Shown here one piece after another: positions 45,269 to 59,400 of a stretch of 64,000 nucleotides of DNA. Within the stretch, counting starts at the first letter, position 1; every line of letters starts with the position of its first letter. Both the position numbers and the translations under genes were made by a program. The stretch covers positions 12,095,001 to 12,159,000 of the forward strand of contig NC_091972.1 in assembly GCF_036711975.1 (NCBI RefSeq), in the 5' to 3' direction. A model generated the notes under the pieces. That model searched no databases and was not told the origin of the DNA. It worked only from the letters and a program-made list of their open reading frames with translations. Source of the DNA: Onthophagus taurus (Eukaryota; Arthropoda; Insecta; Coleoptera; Scarabaeidae).

Positions 45269-45319
45269 TGGAGTTTTAGAAATAAAGGAGGGAATGATGT
45301 CACAATTTTTATAATAAAA

Positions 45320-47274
45320 AACTCCATCTTTGGTAATAAGTAGGATATTTGGGTTGGGTTATTCGTTTTTGCAAATTTTTCAGTTTCTCTCGATAACACG
45401 AAAACAAAAGACGATAGCTGTTTAAAGTTTTCGACATTAGCAGTTTCTTGAAAACCGAAATCATGACATGTAAGCTACTTTTTTTCTATCTCTTTTAGTA
45501 GTTTTTTTGCCTTTTTTGGTGAAATGACTTCATATCAAAAATTATCTCAGGTAGAGTTGGAGGAAGAAGTGAAAAAATTAATGGCAGGGGAAGATAGTGA
45601 TTAATGATGGAACAAGATAATTTAGAAGTAGAATCTAAATGGAGGATTCTAAATGATAGTAGTAACAAGGTAGACTTTGACATCAACCTCAACTTGAAAC
45701 TAAAAAATCAGTTTTTAGTGAAATCAATCATGCTAAGTCAGAAAGTAACAAATTGATAGTCAAACAAATCAACAGAGACAACTGCTTCTGTCTTAAGTCT
45801 CTCTGCTAAACGATGAACTGATTTTTAAAAATTCTTCAAACATAAACTTTTTGCAAGCTTGGTATGGTATTTAGATTAACACCAACAGACACTATTTGTA
45901 GATTTTCAAATTCGTGGACAGCTTGAGTAATCTATTGTTTAGTCACCTTTAACACAATTTTATTTGGACAAACCTTATCTTTCGCCGATTACCTTCAAGA
46001 GATAAATTCTTGATATGTAGAAACAGTTCCATATTGATGCTGGATCTGAGATTTTTTTTGAGTATACTTTCTATATTATAGAATCGGAATTTAATTAAGC
46101 AACAATTAATCAAATTAATCATTTATTTCTTTATTTATACATTTATCAGAGTATTATCTAACATCAAATTGCTTGATGAGCACATGAACAAGCACAGAGC
46201 ATAGTATCAATTTAAATATTATACTTCAGAACTGTTTTGACAACCAGTTACCCGTTAGCTACTTTTTTAGACTTCTATGGGAAATCAAGCTATTATATGT
46301 AATTTTATTGTAAAAATATTATTAATGCCGATTTACAGAATATACTGAGTAATAAATTTTTAAAATTGACAAAGAGATATATTTGCTCTAAAGTAAGTTT
46401 TAACGTTTCATTGATTTTGTCACAATATCTAATTCAATTTTAAAGGTCAGAATGGTAAAGCTGTGTCTGACAGAATCGGCAATTTTCATCAGTGCACACG
46501 AACATCAATCCATAATTTAGATCTTTGCAATAACGAACCGGGGAGGGGTGGGTGGAGAACGAGGCGATTGAAATGCACGGTGTGCGCCTAATTGTTTCAT
46601 TTCGCTGATTTAGTGGCGTGTGTTATTGCAGTTCTCCGTACGGTGATCGATACTTCCCGAATTTCCTAATATTACCGAGAATAACGGCGCTAATTAGCCG
46701 ATTAATCACTCATTGGAATGCTTCCAGGAGATGGTTGAATTTAGTCAAACTTTCTAGGAAAATCCGCAACGTCCTGCCGAAACCATCACAGCATCACGTG
46801 GTTTTAATCATTTTGTCTAGATTATTGTTATTATGGCTTCGGTAGTTATTAAATTCTTATCTAAACCTAATTTTTTTCAGGTAGACAATTAACTCGATAA
46901 ACCATAATAGATATTTACTGATATTTACGAGGGTTGTTATCGTGGAAATGATGTGGTCATAAATCACTCGCCGCCCTAATAACTAATAACACATTGAAGA
47001 TGTCGTTGTCACGTAATTAATAATAACGATTTTCGTAATTTAAAAACAATCTAAAAATTAATAAAAAAAGTAGCATGGAAGCTAACCGAAAATTTCCGTA
47101 CTTGGCACCAATTCAATTCAGCTGACGTGCCAATTATTCTTAATGGCCAAAACTACACTACAAAACACGCTAACACGTATCTATACTCTTTCCAGTTGTT
47201 ATGGGTGTTTCCCTCAAACCTGACGCCAGCGTTTATATTGTACCGTTGATCGAACGAAATCGAAGTTGCTCTTG
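45320..47274. other. intergenic upstream of the dynein gene
   Basis: AT-rich, with a GC-richer conserved-looking stretch at about 46530-46830 that has homeodomain-type words (GCTAATTAGCCGATTAATC). No gene supported; the frame at 46618-46845 lacks motifs. Confidence 0.35.
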
Positions 47275-47286
47275 GTTACCGGTTAC
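47275..47286 (-). promoter_or_regulatory. possible RFX X-box of the dynein gene
   Basis: On the minus strand GTAACCGGTAAC is two inverted RFX half-sites (GTNRCC and RGYAAC) with no spacer, 115 bp upstream of the dynein start codon. RFX factors control ciliary genes in animals. A spacer of 0-3 is tolerated, but 2 is more usual. Confidence 0.4.
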
Positions 47287-47400
47287 TATTGATGACGAGA
47301 CGTTGTTAGAAAAAAAAATAGACAGAACGGAATTGAAAGCTCCCATTTTTTGCAGAGTTTTCGGTTTTTAGCCGTGTCCTCGTCTTTTATTGCCTAAAGA

Positions 47401-50400
47401 ATGGGTGATAAAAAGAAAGACGAAGCGGCTGCAGATCATCGTCTTGATTTTGTGAATAATTACCTGACGAAATCGTTGAAACTGAAACAGGATAAATGGG
47501 CAAAAATGTTTCAAGATGCAGATAGTAAGGTAAGTGTTCAGTTATTTAGAACTCAAGTTATTAACAACATCTGTGTTAACTGCAATTTAACTTTTTTTAG
47601 AAACTTTTTATGAATTTTCTCGACAATGGAAGCGTACCAATGATGATAATGTATATGGCACCATCGGGTCTTTTAACACCATCATATACATATCCGGCAA
47701 ACATGAAAAGTAAAGGTAGTTATTTCATTCGAAGAATTCCTGAAATTTTAACTGTTGAAAATATGAAACAAGTGCTCATTATCGGTGATTATTCTTATAA
47801 ATCGGTGGAAGAACTTTCAGTTTTAACTGAAGACATTTTTGTGCCATTACTAAGTAATCCTAAGAATCATGTGGGATGGCCGAAAGTTGTAGCACAAGAT
47901 GTCCAAGCTCATATAGAAATGTTCAAAAATACGGTTTATCAAGTAAATGATATTTATAATTGTTTAAATTATAACATGTATTATTTAATAATTTATTTTT
48001 AGTTACGTGGTGCTCTTAAAAGTCAACCTCTTCTACCATTACCACCTGGAACTAATGAAATATTTGAAGTAGTAAATAGATTCACAGAAAGTGAAGGAGC
48101 TGATTATGATCTTCATTTGAAAGCAGCTATAGAAAATGCTGTAATAATTTGGTTTAATATTTGCTCCGATGTATTAAAACAAAATTCAAGATTAGCTTTT
48201 GCTGGTGGTGCAAATCCGACTCCAATGAAAGAGGTAGAATTTTGGAATTTTCGATTAAAAAGTCTTGAATGTATTTATGACCAGTTAAGAGATCCTCGTG
48301 TTAAACAAATGATACATTATTTAGAATTAACTGAAAGCTCTTATTTATCGTGTTTTAAGTCGACATTTAAAAATATCGTAGCTGCAATTTTGGAAGCTAG
48401 AGATATTTGTTTGTATTTAAAACCGATGATCAAACATTTTTTATCGATGGAAGAAGACTTTCTTGAAAATGATAAATACATCAAGCCGCTCTGTCACGTT
48501 CTTGGAATGTTGTGGGCACATTCAAGATATTATTGTACGAGCAGTAAAATGGTGACATTATTACAAGAAATTGGAAATTTATTTATTGAAGCTGTTGCTA
48601 AAGCAATTGATCCAAGTTCAATTTTTCAAGGTGAACCTGAAGAAGTTTTGAAAAAACTAATAATCTGTATTGACAACTTGGAATTATTTACACGTTCCTT
48701 TGAAAATGTACGAAACGATTTGGAAAGTTATTTTCCGGAAGATGTCGAGTTCGTTCCGTGGAATTTTCATGCAAGAAATGTTTTTCAACGTTTATTTGAT
48801 TTTATGACACGATTAAATTTGATAAGAGACATACTAGAAACTACCATAGAATTTTTGAAATTGGAAAAGGTTGAAATTGGTGGATTAAAAGGACGATCAC
48901 TTTCTAGTAAAGTTATTGAAGTTCTCGAAGATTTTAATTTAGCATTTAAAGTATTTCCAAATATACAATATGACATATTACTTCCTGAAGATCATAACAT
49001 TGAAACTGATTATAGAGAATTTATGGATAAATGTTATGATTTAGATCGAAGACTGGCTGCTATTTTCGTCCAAGCATTAGATGAATGTATCAATATAACC
49101 AGTTTTTTTAAATTTGTTTCTATTTGTGGATCATTACTTGAACGTCCAGTAATAGCAGCTGAAATTTACGATAAATATAAAGTAGCACTTGGATATTTAA
49201 ACGAAGAATGCGACACAGTTAAAATACTGTATGATGAAGGTATTAAGGGTGTAATACCAATTGATAAATATTTTCCACCTGTAGCTGGTAGAATGTTTTG
49301 GTTAATGAAGTTGAGAGAACGTATTGCAAAACCGGGCAACGAGTTTAAATTAGTCGAGCACGAAGTCGTTCAATCTGAAGAAGCCGATTACGTTTATACA
49401 AAATGGAATGAGATGTTAGATATCATTAAAAACGATGAACATCAAACGATGGCAGCTTGGTTAGCCACGGTTCCTGGTATTCTTAGTGTGAGTCTAAATA
49501 AGACACAATTAACAAGGCAGGATGGATTACTTGCTTTAAATTTGGACAAAGAATTGGTGTGTCTGCTTCGTGAAGTTAAGTATTTAAGGGCATTAGAATT
49601 AGAAGATATTGACCCAGCAGCGCGTGAATTATTTGAACGATACGAAGAACTTTACAACGTTATTATGAAACTTATACGAATCGTTGAATGGTACAATCAT
49701 TTAAAAACGAGAACTTTACCGGAAGAACGTGGATTAATTGCTGATCAAGTTGATGATATTGATGTTAAATTAAGTTCTCTTATTAATAATTTAACATGGG
49801 CTAGCGACAGTAAGTTCTTTTCTAGTGTTTTACTTTTTTATGTTATAAGTTTCGTTTTACAATAAAGTTATAAACATTACTGATATAATGTCCAAAATGT
49901 ATCCAATATTTTTATTCTTACTCATGAAAGTTTTTATTTTTAGATACAGAATTCATCGAAGACACTTACAATCAAATAAAAGATCTTTACGATCGCGTTC
50001 TACTCGCCGAATCAAACATTTCTCATTACTTAGCAGATATAGATGCTTGGGCAAAAGAATCGTTATATGAAAGGCGTGAAAAAAAAGATGAAAACCCCAT
50101 CATGTTAGATGATAGAAAGGAACGCGTGCAAAGACGTTTCGATCAAGTGACAGCTTGCGCTCAAGAAATCGATAAAGCACGAGAAATGAATTATATGTTA
50201 TACTTTAATATTCCAATACCATCTGAAGAGCCAGAAGTATCTGACGAAGAAGAAGATAAACCTGTAGAAGCAGATGAAGGTGGTGAAGGAGAAAAGGATG
50301 GGAAAAAGAAAGATAAAAAAGATGAAGAAGCTTCAAAAGATGAGAAAAAAGGTGGGAAAAAGGGAAAAGAAGAAGAAGCCACAAAAGATGAGAAAAAAGT

Positions 50401-53400
50401 TGGGAAAAAAGGAAAAGATGATAAACCTGAGGAAGCAGAATCTAAAGATGCTAAGGATGATAAAGGTGGTAAAGGAAAAGGTGGTAAAGATGAACCACCA
50501 GCTGATCCACCTGAACCTGAAAAAACACCTGAAGAAATTGAAGCTGAAGAAAATCGAACAAAAGCTTGGAATTTATATGAAGTTTATTTAGATAAAGTAC
50601 TTCTTCAAAGAATGATTAGTGCTACCCACGTTTCTTTCAGTTTTTTTAACAAAGAAATGGTTGATGATAAAGTATCATATCCACTTTTTGAGCTTTTAGC
50701 TGAACTTCATGAACCAAATGTCATTTTTATGCCATCCGTTGATTTAGATGATCCAGATAATGTATTATATTTTATACAAACATTATTACAGGATATTCAC
50801 AATATGTCTTTACATATGCCTCGAATAATAAAAATAAATCCACCACCGGAAGAAGATCCTGATGCACCACCGCCAGTACCCGATGAGGAGAAAACGATTA
50901 CAACAGCAGTTGGTACTTTAACCGACGCTGGTGATGACCCTACTCAGGGAACTGAAGGTGAAGAACCACCAGTTCTCTCATATGATGAACAAGATAATTA
51001 TTTACAAGAAATTCTTGATGATCTTACATTAAAAACTATGTACGATGAAATATTAAATATTGTAGCAAATGCAATTGATGGTGTTGTAACTTACGAGAAA
51101 ACACTTGATAAATATTCTTATCTATGGATAGATGATAGAAAAGAATATTTAGAAGAATTTTTAAAGTACGCACGGCAACTAACTGCTGATGAAATTGAAA
51201 TGTTGAAAGATGAAACAGCTGACCCTATACCAGAGTCAAAACCAACTATACCACAATTTAAAGACGAAATCGATAAATATGAAGCTTTATATAAAGAAGT
51301 TGAAAAAATGCCTACAGAATTTATAGTTAATACATGGTTAAGAATTGATTTGAGGCCATTAAGACAAGCTATACTTAATATTGTATGTAAATGGAGTAAT
51401 ATGTTTAAACAACATCTTGTAGATCACGTCATGAATAGTATAAATGAATTAGAAGAATTTATTATTGATGCAATTAAAGTTATGCAAACTCCTCTTGATG
51501 AGGATGACTATGATGGACTTCTTAAAGTGATGGGTTATTTATTTAAAGTTAAAGAACGTACTCCAGCTACAGATGTTATGTTTGAACCATTGAAACAAAT
51601 TATGGATTTATTAAAAGAATATGGCGTTGAATTTACAGAAGAAGTTTATACACAGTTACAAGAATTACCTGATAAATGGTTAACATGTAAAAAAGTTGCT
51701 GCTACAACAAAACAAGCTGTGGCACCGTTACAAGCAAAACAGATTAATGCAATTAAAAGAAGAATTTCTGTCCTTGATATTAGACAAAGTGTACATAGAG
51801 ATTATTTCAGGAGGCAAAGTTTTTTCAAATTTTCCTGTACCAACATGTACAAATTACTCGATAAATGTAATATGCAAATTACGGAATTAGAAAATTACCA
51901 ACAGGATTTGGGCGAACAGGCGAATCTCTTTGAATTAACAATGCCCGAGTTTAAACAATTAAAATGTTCCCGGAAAGAATTACGATTATTAAAACAATTA
52001 TGGGATTTTGTTAATATCGTTAATTCATCGATTGACGAATGGAAATACACGCGGTGGAAAAAAATTGACGTTGAAGGTATGGAAATGGAGCTGAAAAAGT
52101 TTGCAAAAGAAGTTCGTACTATGGATAAGGAAATTAAAGGTTGGGATGTTTATATACAAATGGAAGCTCAAATTAAAAATATGTTAACTTCGTTGAGAGC
52201 TGTTACTGAATTGCAAAATCCAGCTATAAGAGATAGACATTGGATACAATTAATGCAAGCTACAAAGGTAATATATTCATTCATTTACACAAACCATTCA
52301 ATTGAAAAACCTAGATAATTTATATTTTAAATGAAGTTTTTATTTTAACGCTGCAAAAAAGGTTTCGGAACGACTTCCACCACATTATACAGTGAGTAAA
52401 TCGCATTGAACTCAACAGAAAGTCTACAAAAGCCAAAAAAAGTAAAATACATAAACGAAAAATACAGGGTGATTTAGTTAAGTGTAAACATATAATGTTG
52501 TGATTTTTAGAAAATATTTGTGATTTTAGAAACCATTTTATTAGGCAATTTACACCTAAATTGATATATTTATTTTTTGGAAAAGATTTTTAGATAATTT
52601 TAAATCATAGCAAAAGTATTGTAGCAATTTTCTATGTCCTTCGAATGAATTTGATGATTCAAAACTATTTGAAGTAATTTTTGAAAGAATTTAATACGAT
52701 TTTTAGAAAAACATTGTTGTTAAATGTGATATCTATGGAATTTAAAAGTAACTTTTAATGTATTTTCAGTCATTTTAGAATTATTCTTGCAGTTTTAAAC
52801 CATTAGATTAAACCATGAGTAATTTGACAATTTTAGATAGTTTTAAAATAGTTGAATTACTGATACACCTACAATAAACCCTCGATATAGCGATCACAAT
52901 TAATTTGTTATTATCAATAATTGCGGGCAGGCTTTAAATTCATCTAAACATATTGGCATCAACACAGTTTTGAATGCTTTGAAGGCATTGAAGGCTAAAA
53001 GTGGTAAGGGCTGGAATAGTTGCCTATACAGCTAGTGGTTGCGTGTTCAAGGTTAACATTGCAGTTATATTCAGTAAACGGCTTAGTAATAAGCAGAACA
53101 AGTAGCTCAGCCTTTTTTTGATTCCAACTAATGACTATAGTACTACCGTCTTTACATGTCATGTACCATAGACAGAGATGCAAAAGGGCTTTACGCTCGA
53201 CTCGAAGCAGGTAAAGCCGCTTTCACATCTCTGTAGATGGTGCATAAGCTTTTTTTTTTAAGATTATCACCCAATAACAAAGCACATCATTCCGAATCGC
53301 TGCTATTGCTTGCAACGCATTCCATTTTAACTTTTCTTGGATTATTCTGTTGCCAAAATTGCTGCTCTGGCAATTCGAGTAAGATTTCTTCATACCACAA

Positions 53401-56400
53401 CTATGACTTGAACTGCACTCGTTGTATTTTCAGAAAGTAAACAATCTTAACATTGTTAACAGCAATTTTTCTTTTTGCGCATTTTATGTTAAAAGCCATT
53501 TTATTTAAGGTATTTTGCTAACTAGTATAATAAGTATTATGGAAAGTAAATATAGATAGTAAAAACTACTCTTTTAACCGATAGATTTAACGTTGACCAC
53601 TCAATGAAGAATTGCATGTTTTCGATTATAAAGGTAGTTTGCTTTGTGCAAAGTTATTGCAAAGTGGAATATGTAATTTAATGGAGACTTTTGTAACTTA
53701 GTTTTTATTGCAGTAATCACGATTATTGCTATATAGAGGGTATACTGTACATCGTCTGATTTTGAATATTTTAGATGATTTTATTCATTATTAGATAATT
53801 TTAAAACAATTTGAGGCGATAGCAATTGGTTGGAAAATATCATTTTCAGATAAATTCATATCACCCTGTACAATAAACACAAATAAATTTCGTTTTATAA
53901 AATTGTATTTTCTTAGAAAATTATACCTTAATCCTAATACACAAATCCTAAAAGAAAACAAACAATTTTTAAATTTTGTAGGTAAAATTTGTAATGGATG
54001 ATGATACTACATTGAATGATCTTTTGGCATTGAAGCTTCACGAATATGAGGAAGAAGTAAAGACTATAGTTGATAAATCTGTAAAAGAAATGGCGATGGA
54101 AAAGGTATTGAAAGAATTAAATGCAACGTGGACAACAATGGAATTTGGTACTGAGATGCATGAGAGAACGAAAATGAAATTATTGGTTGCATCTGAAGAG
54201 TTAATTGAAACATTAGAAGACAACCAAGGACAACTTCAAAATATGATGACATCGAAATTTATTGCATTTTTCTTGGAAGAAGTTTCTGATTGGCAAAAAA
54301 AATTATCGAACGCCGATCAAGTTATAAATATCTTCTTTGAAGTACAAAGAAAATGGACTTATTTAGAAAGTATTTTCGTTGGTTCTGAAGATATAAGAAA
54401 TCAATTACCAGAAGATTCAAAACGTTTTGATAAACTCGATAAAGATTTTAAAGACGTTTTAGGATCGATGACATCTAATTTAAATGTTGTTAAAGCAACG
54501 AATAAACCCGGATTATATGAACGTTTAGAAGTAATTCTCCAGCAACTACTACTTTGTGAAAAAGCTCTTAATGATTATCTTGAAACTAAACGACTTGCAT
54601 TTCCAAGGTTTTACTTTGTATCATCAGCTGATTTATTAGATATTTTATCGAACGGAAATCAACCTGAATTAGTTGGAAAACATCTTACAAAATTATTTGA
54701 TAATTTAGCTAAATTGGTTTTTGTTGACGCAAAAAGAGCAAAAGGTATGATTTCTAAGGAGAATGAAGAATATGTTGAATTTCCATCGTTTTGTGATTGT
54801 TCTGGTAAAGTTGAAGTTTGGTTAAATCGTGTTATTGATATAATGAGAGCCACTTTACATAAATCATTTGGTGAAGCAATTGTAACCTACGATGAAAAAC
54901 CAAGAGAAGTATGGATTTTTGATTATCCAGCTCAACCAGCATTATGCGGTACACAAATTTGGTGGACAACAGAAGTAAATGTTGCTTTCAGTAAATTAGA
55001 GGAAGGATATGAAAACTCAGTTAAAGATTATAATAAGAAACAAATTGCCCAATTGGGTTCGTTAATTGTATTACTATTGGGTGATCTAACACCAGGTGAC
55101 CGACAAAAAACAATGACAATTTGTACAATTGATGTACATTCAAGAGATGTTGTTGCAAAAATGATTGTACAAAAAGTTGAAAGTTCCCAAGCTTTCCAAT
55201 GGCAAAGTCAACTACGACATCGATGGGATGTTAAAATTAAAGATTGCTTTGCGAATATTTGCGATGCCCAATTTAGATATCAATACGAATATTTAGGGAA
55301 TACTCCAAGATTAGTTATTACACCGTTAACTGATCGATGTTATATCACGTTAACACAAAGTTTACATCTTATTATGGGTGGAGCACCAGCTGGTCCTGCT
55401 GGAACAGGAAAAACTGAAACAACTAAAGATTTAGGAAAGGCTTTGGGCATTATGGTTTATGTATTTAATTGTTCCGAGCAAATGGATTATCGATCGTGCG
55501 GAAATATTTATAAAGGATTAGCACAAACTGGTACTTGGGGATGTTTTGATGAATTTAATCGAATTTCAGTTGAAGTATTATCCGTCGTGGCTGTACAAGT
55601 AAAATGTATTCAAGATGCGATTAAAGATAAAAAACAAAGATTTTTCTTTTTGGGAGCTGATATAATTTTAACCCCCACAGTAAGTTAATTACGTGATAAA
55701 AGTTTTTCTTTAATATTTAGAAAAAAATTACACTGATCGACAAAAATTAACTTTTAATTTGTCATCAAGATTTTTGGCAAAAATTTGGCACTCATATTTT
55801 TTTTGTGGCAGAAACTTGACTGAGATTTTGTTTACAATTACACTTAAAAATTTGTTTCTTAAAACTAAAAGTTAAGATTTTCTAAGCATTTTACTTGAAG
55901 CTGGTCTGTTGCACAAAAATCTGCCAACATACAAGGACTGCATTTGCCCTGGTATTATTTCTCCATGCTGGAAATATCCTAATAAAAAAGCATTATACGT
56001 TTTGTAAAGTGATTATGTAAAGTAATAATTAGCATTCAGAATCCGTGTGGTAAAAACTTTGTCGATCAGTGTTACTTAACAGATTTTATAAATAATTATT
56101 ATTATTTAATAGATTGGAATATTTATTACGATGAATCCTGGGTATGCAGGAAGAACCGAACTCCCAGAAAACTTAAAAGCATTATTTAGACCCTGCGCAA
56201 TGGTAGTTCCCGATTTTGAATTAATTTGCGAAATTATGTTGGTCGCTGAAGGTTTCTTAGATGCAAGATTACTTGCGAGAAAATTCATTACCCTTTACAC
56301 TTTGTGTAAAGAATTATTAAGTAAACAAGATCATTACGATTGGGGATTAAGAGCAATTAAATCTGTATTGGTAGTTGCGGGTTCTTTAAAAAGAAGCGAT

Positions 56401-59400
56401 CGTCAAAGACCGGAAGATCAAGTGCTTATGAGAGCATTAAGAGATTTTAACATACCAAAAATAGTAACTGATGATGTACCAGTGTTTATGGGATTAATTG
56501 GCGATCTATTTCCTGCATTGGATGTACCCAGAAAAAGAAATGTTGATTTTGAGAAACTGGTAAAAGCATCATCAATTGATCTAAAATTACAACCGGAAGA
56601 AGGATTTGTTTTAAAAATAGTACAATTGGAAGAATTATTCGCTGTAAGACATTCCGTGTTTATTATTGGATTTGCTGGAACCGGTAAAACTATGGTATGG
56701 AAAACGCTAAATCGTACATATTTTAATCAAAAACGAAAACCATTTTATAACGATTTAAATCCAAAAGCTGTAACAAACGACGAATTGTTTGGCGTAATAA
56801 ATCCTGCAACTCGTGAATGGAAAGATGGATTATTTTCTGTAATTATGCGAGATCAAGTTAATATACCTGGCAACGGTCCGAAATGGATCGTTTTAGATGG
56901 AGATATTGATCCGATGTGGATCGAATCATTAAACACTTTAATGGATGATAATAAAGTTTTAACTTTAGCAAGTAATGAAAGAATTGCCTTAACACCGTAT
57001 ATGAGGTTATTATTTGAAATTGCTTCATTAAGAACAGCAACACCTGCTACAGTTTCTCGAGCTGGTATTTTATATATAAATCCTGCCGATTTAGGTTGGA
57101 ATCCTTATGTAGCTTCCTGGATAGATACAAGAACTAATCAAAGTGAAAAGGCTAATTTAATGATCCTTTTCGATAAATATGTTCCACCTTGTTTAGATAT
57201 GGTCAGAGGAAAAGTTAAAAAAATTACGCCAATATCTGAAATTGCTCATATCTCGATGCTTTGCTTTCTTTTGGATTGTTTTTTGACACAAGTAAACGTA
57301 CCGGCTGATTGTCCAAAAGAATGGTATGAAATTTATTTTGTTTTTTCGACGGTGTGGGCTTTTGGGTCTGCTTTATTTCAAGATCAAATCACCGATTGGC
57401 GTAATGAATTCAGTAAATGGTTTACAAATGAATTTAAAACAGTTAAATTTCCTGCAGCTGGAACTGTTTTTCATTATTACATCGAACAGGAAACTAAACG
57501 TTTCTCCCCTTGGACTGATTTAGTTAAACCATTTGAATTAGATCCTGATATTCCTCTACAATCAACTTTGGTGAATACAGCTGAAACGACAAGAATTCGA
57601 TTTTTTATGGATCATTTAATGGAACAAAGACATCCAATTATGTTAATTGGTAGTTCTGGAAGTGGAAAATCCGTATTGGTTGCTGAAAAGTTGAATGAAC
57701 TCTCTGATAGCTACGCAATCCAAAATGTCCCATTTAACTTTTACACAACATCCGAAATGTTACAAAAAGTATTGGAGAAGCCTTTAGAAAAAAAAGCTGG
57801 TAGAGTTTATGGGCCGCCTGGTAATAAATTAATGATTTATTTTGTTGATGATATGAATATGCCTGAAGTTGATAAATATTTTACTGTTCAACCTCATACA
57901 TTAATCAGGCAACATATGGATTATCAACATTGGTATGATAGGCAAAAATTATCTTTAAAAGATATCAACAATGTTTTATTTGTATCTTGTATGAACCCAA
58001 CAGCTGGTTCTTTTACGATCAATCCAAGATTACAAAGACATTTTTGTGTATTTGCTGTCAGTTTTCCTGCAAATGATGCAGTTTCTTATATTTATAATAA
58101 CATTTTGGGTCAACATATAGGAACAAAATCAAACAAATATAATCCCACAATCGAAAAATGGGTTGAACCGATTGTTGCCATAGCGATGGCGTTACACGGA
58201 AAAATGTCTCAGACATTTTTACCAACCGCAATTAAATTTCATTACGTGTTTAATTTACGTGATTTATCAAACATATTTCAAGGCATACTGTTTACAACCG
58301 GAGATGCGATTAAAACTCAAACTGATTTTATAAGATTATGGATGCACGAAGCAACACGAGTTTACTGTGATAAACTAGTTGATGCTAAAGATATCGACAC
58401 ATTTACTAAAATGATTAATGAGATTGTTAAAAAGGGGTTCGAAGAAATAAATGAACACGACGTTATGGAAAAACCATTGATATTTTGTCATTTTGCTGAT
58501 GGCATTGGCGATCCTAAATATAACCAAATTCATAATTACGATCTTTTATCCAAATTATTAAATGATGCTTTAGGTGGCTATAATGATTTAGTGGCAGCTA
58601 TGAACTTGGTTCTCTTTGAGGATGCAATGAATCATGTTTGTCGAATAAATCGAATAATGGAGGCACCAAGAGGTAACGGTTTAATGGTTGGTGTAGGCGG
58701 GTCTGGTAAACAATCCTTAACCAGATTATCGTCTTTTATTTCATCATTAGAAGTATTTCAAATACAATTAAAAAAAGGATATGCTATGGCCGACATGAAA
58801 GCTGATATAGCGCAAATTTATAATAAAGCAATCTTGAAAAATATAAGCACCGTATTTTTAATGACAGATGCTCAAGTTCCTGAAGAAAAGTTCTTAGTTA
58901 TTGTTAACGATATGTTAGCATCAGGCGAAGTACCTGATTTACTAGCTGATGACGAAATGGAAAATATCATTAATGCTGTCAGAGGTTTAGTTAAAGCAGC
59001 TGGGCAAGAAGACACAAAAGAAACTTGTTGGAAATTTGTCATCGATAAAGTTAGAAAATTAATGAAAATATTATTATGTTTTTCACCCGTCGGATCAGTT
59101 CTTAGAATCCGTGCACGTAAATTTCCAGCTGTTGTTAGCTGTACTTCTATAAATTGGTTTCATGAATGGCCAAAACAAGCTTTAATATCAGTATCAACAC
59201 GATTTTTATCCGAAATTGAAGAGTTACCTAAACCCCTTGTAGCATCAGTTTCATTATTTATGTCACACGTTCACTCTGTAGTCAATGATATGTCAGTTGT
59301 GTATCTTCAAAACGATAGAAGATATAATTACACAACGCCAAAAACATTTTTAGAACAAATTGCGTTATATTCAAAATTGTTAAAAGAAAAAGTCAAAGGT

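Larger units (their letters stand above)
44183..45319 (+). mobile_element. Penelope-like unit between 383-bp inverted arms
   Basis: The left arm, 44183-44565, and right arm, 44937-45319, are inverted copies that match almost base for base. Differences are few (for example CATCATCAGG versus CCTGACGATG). Between them is a 122-codon GIY-YIG frame starting exactly at the inner edge of the left arm. No reverse transcriptase is present, so this is a 5'-truncated or rearranged Penelope-like element. Both outer arm regions carry a hammerhead-like core. CTCCATCTTTG occurs just outside the right end and near the left end, and may be the remains of a target duplication. Confidence 0.85.

Noticed and set aside
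50191-50591. Alternative-frame proteins (Lys/Met-rich plus, Ser-rich minus) over the dynein insert
   Set aside because: They are shadows of the Lys/Glu repeat; the dynein frame continues in register on both sides.
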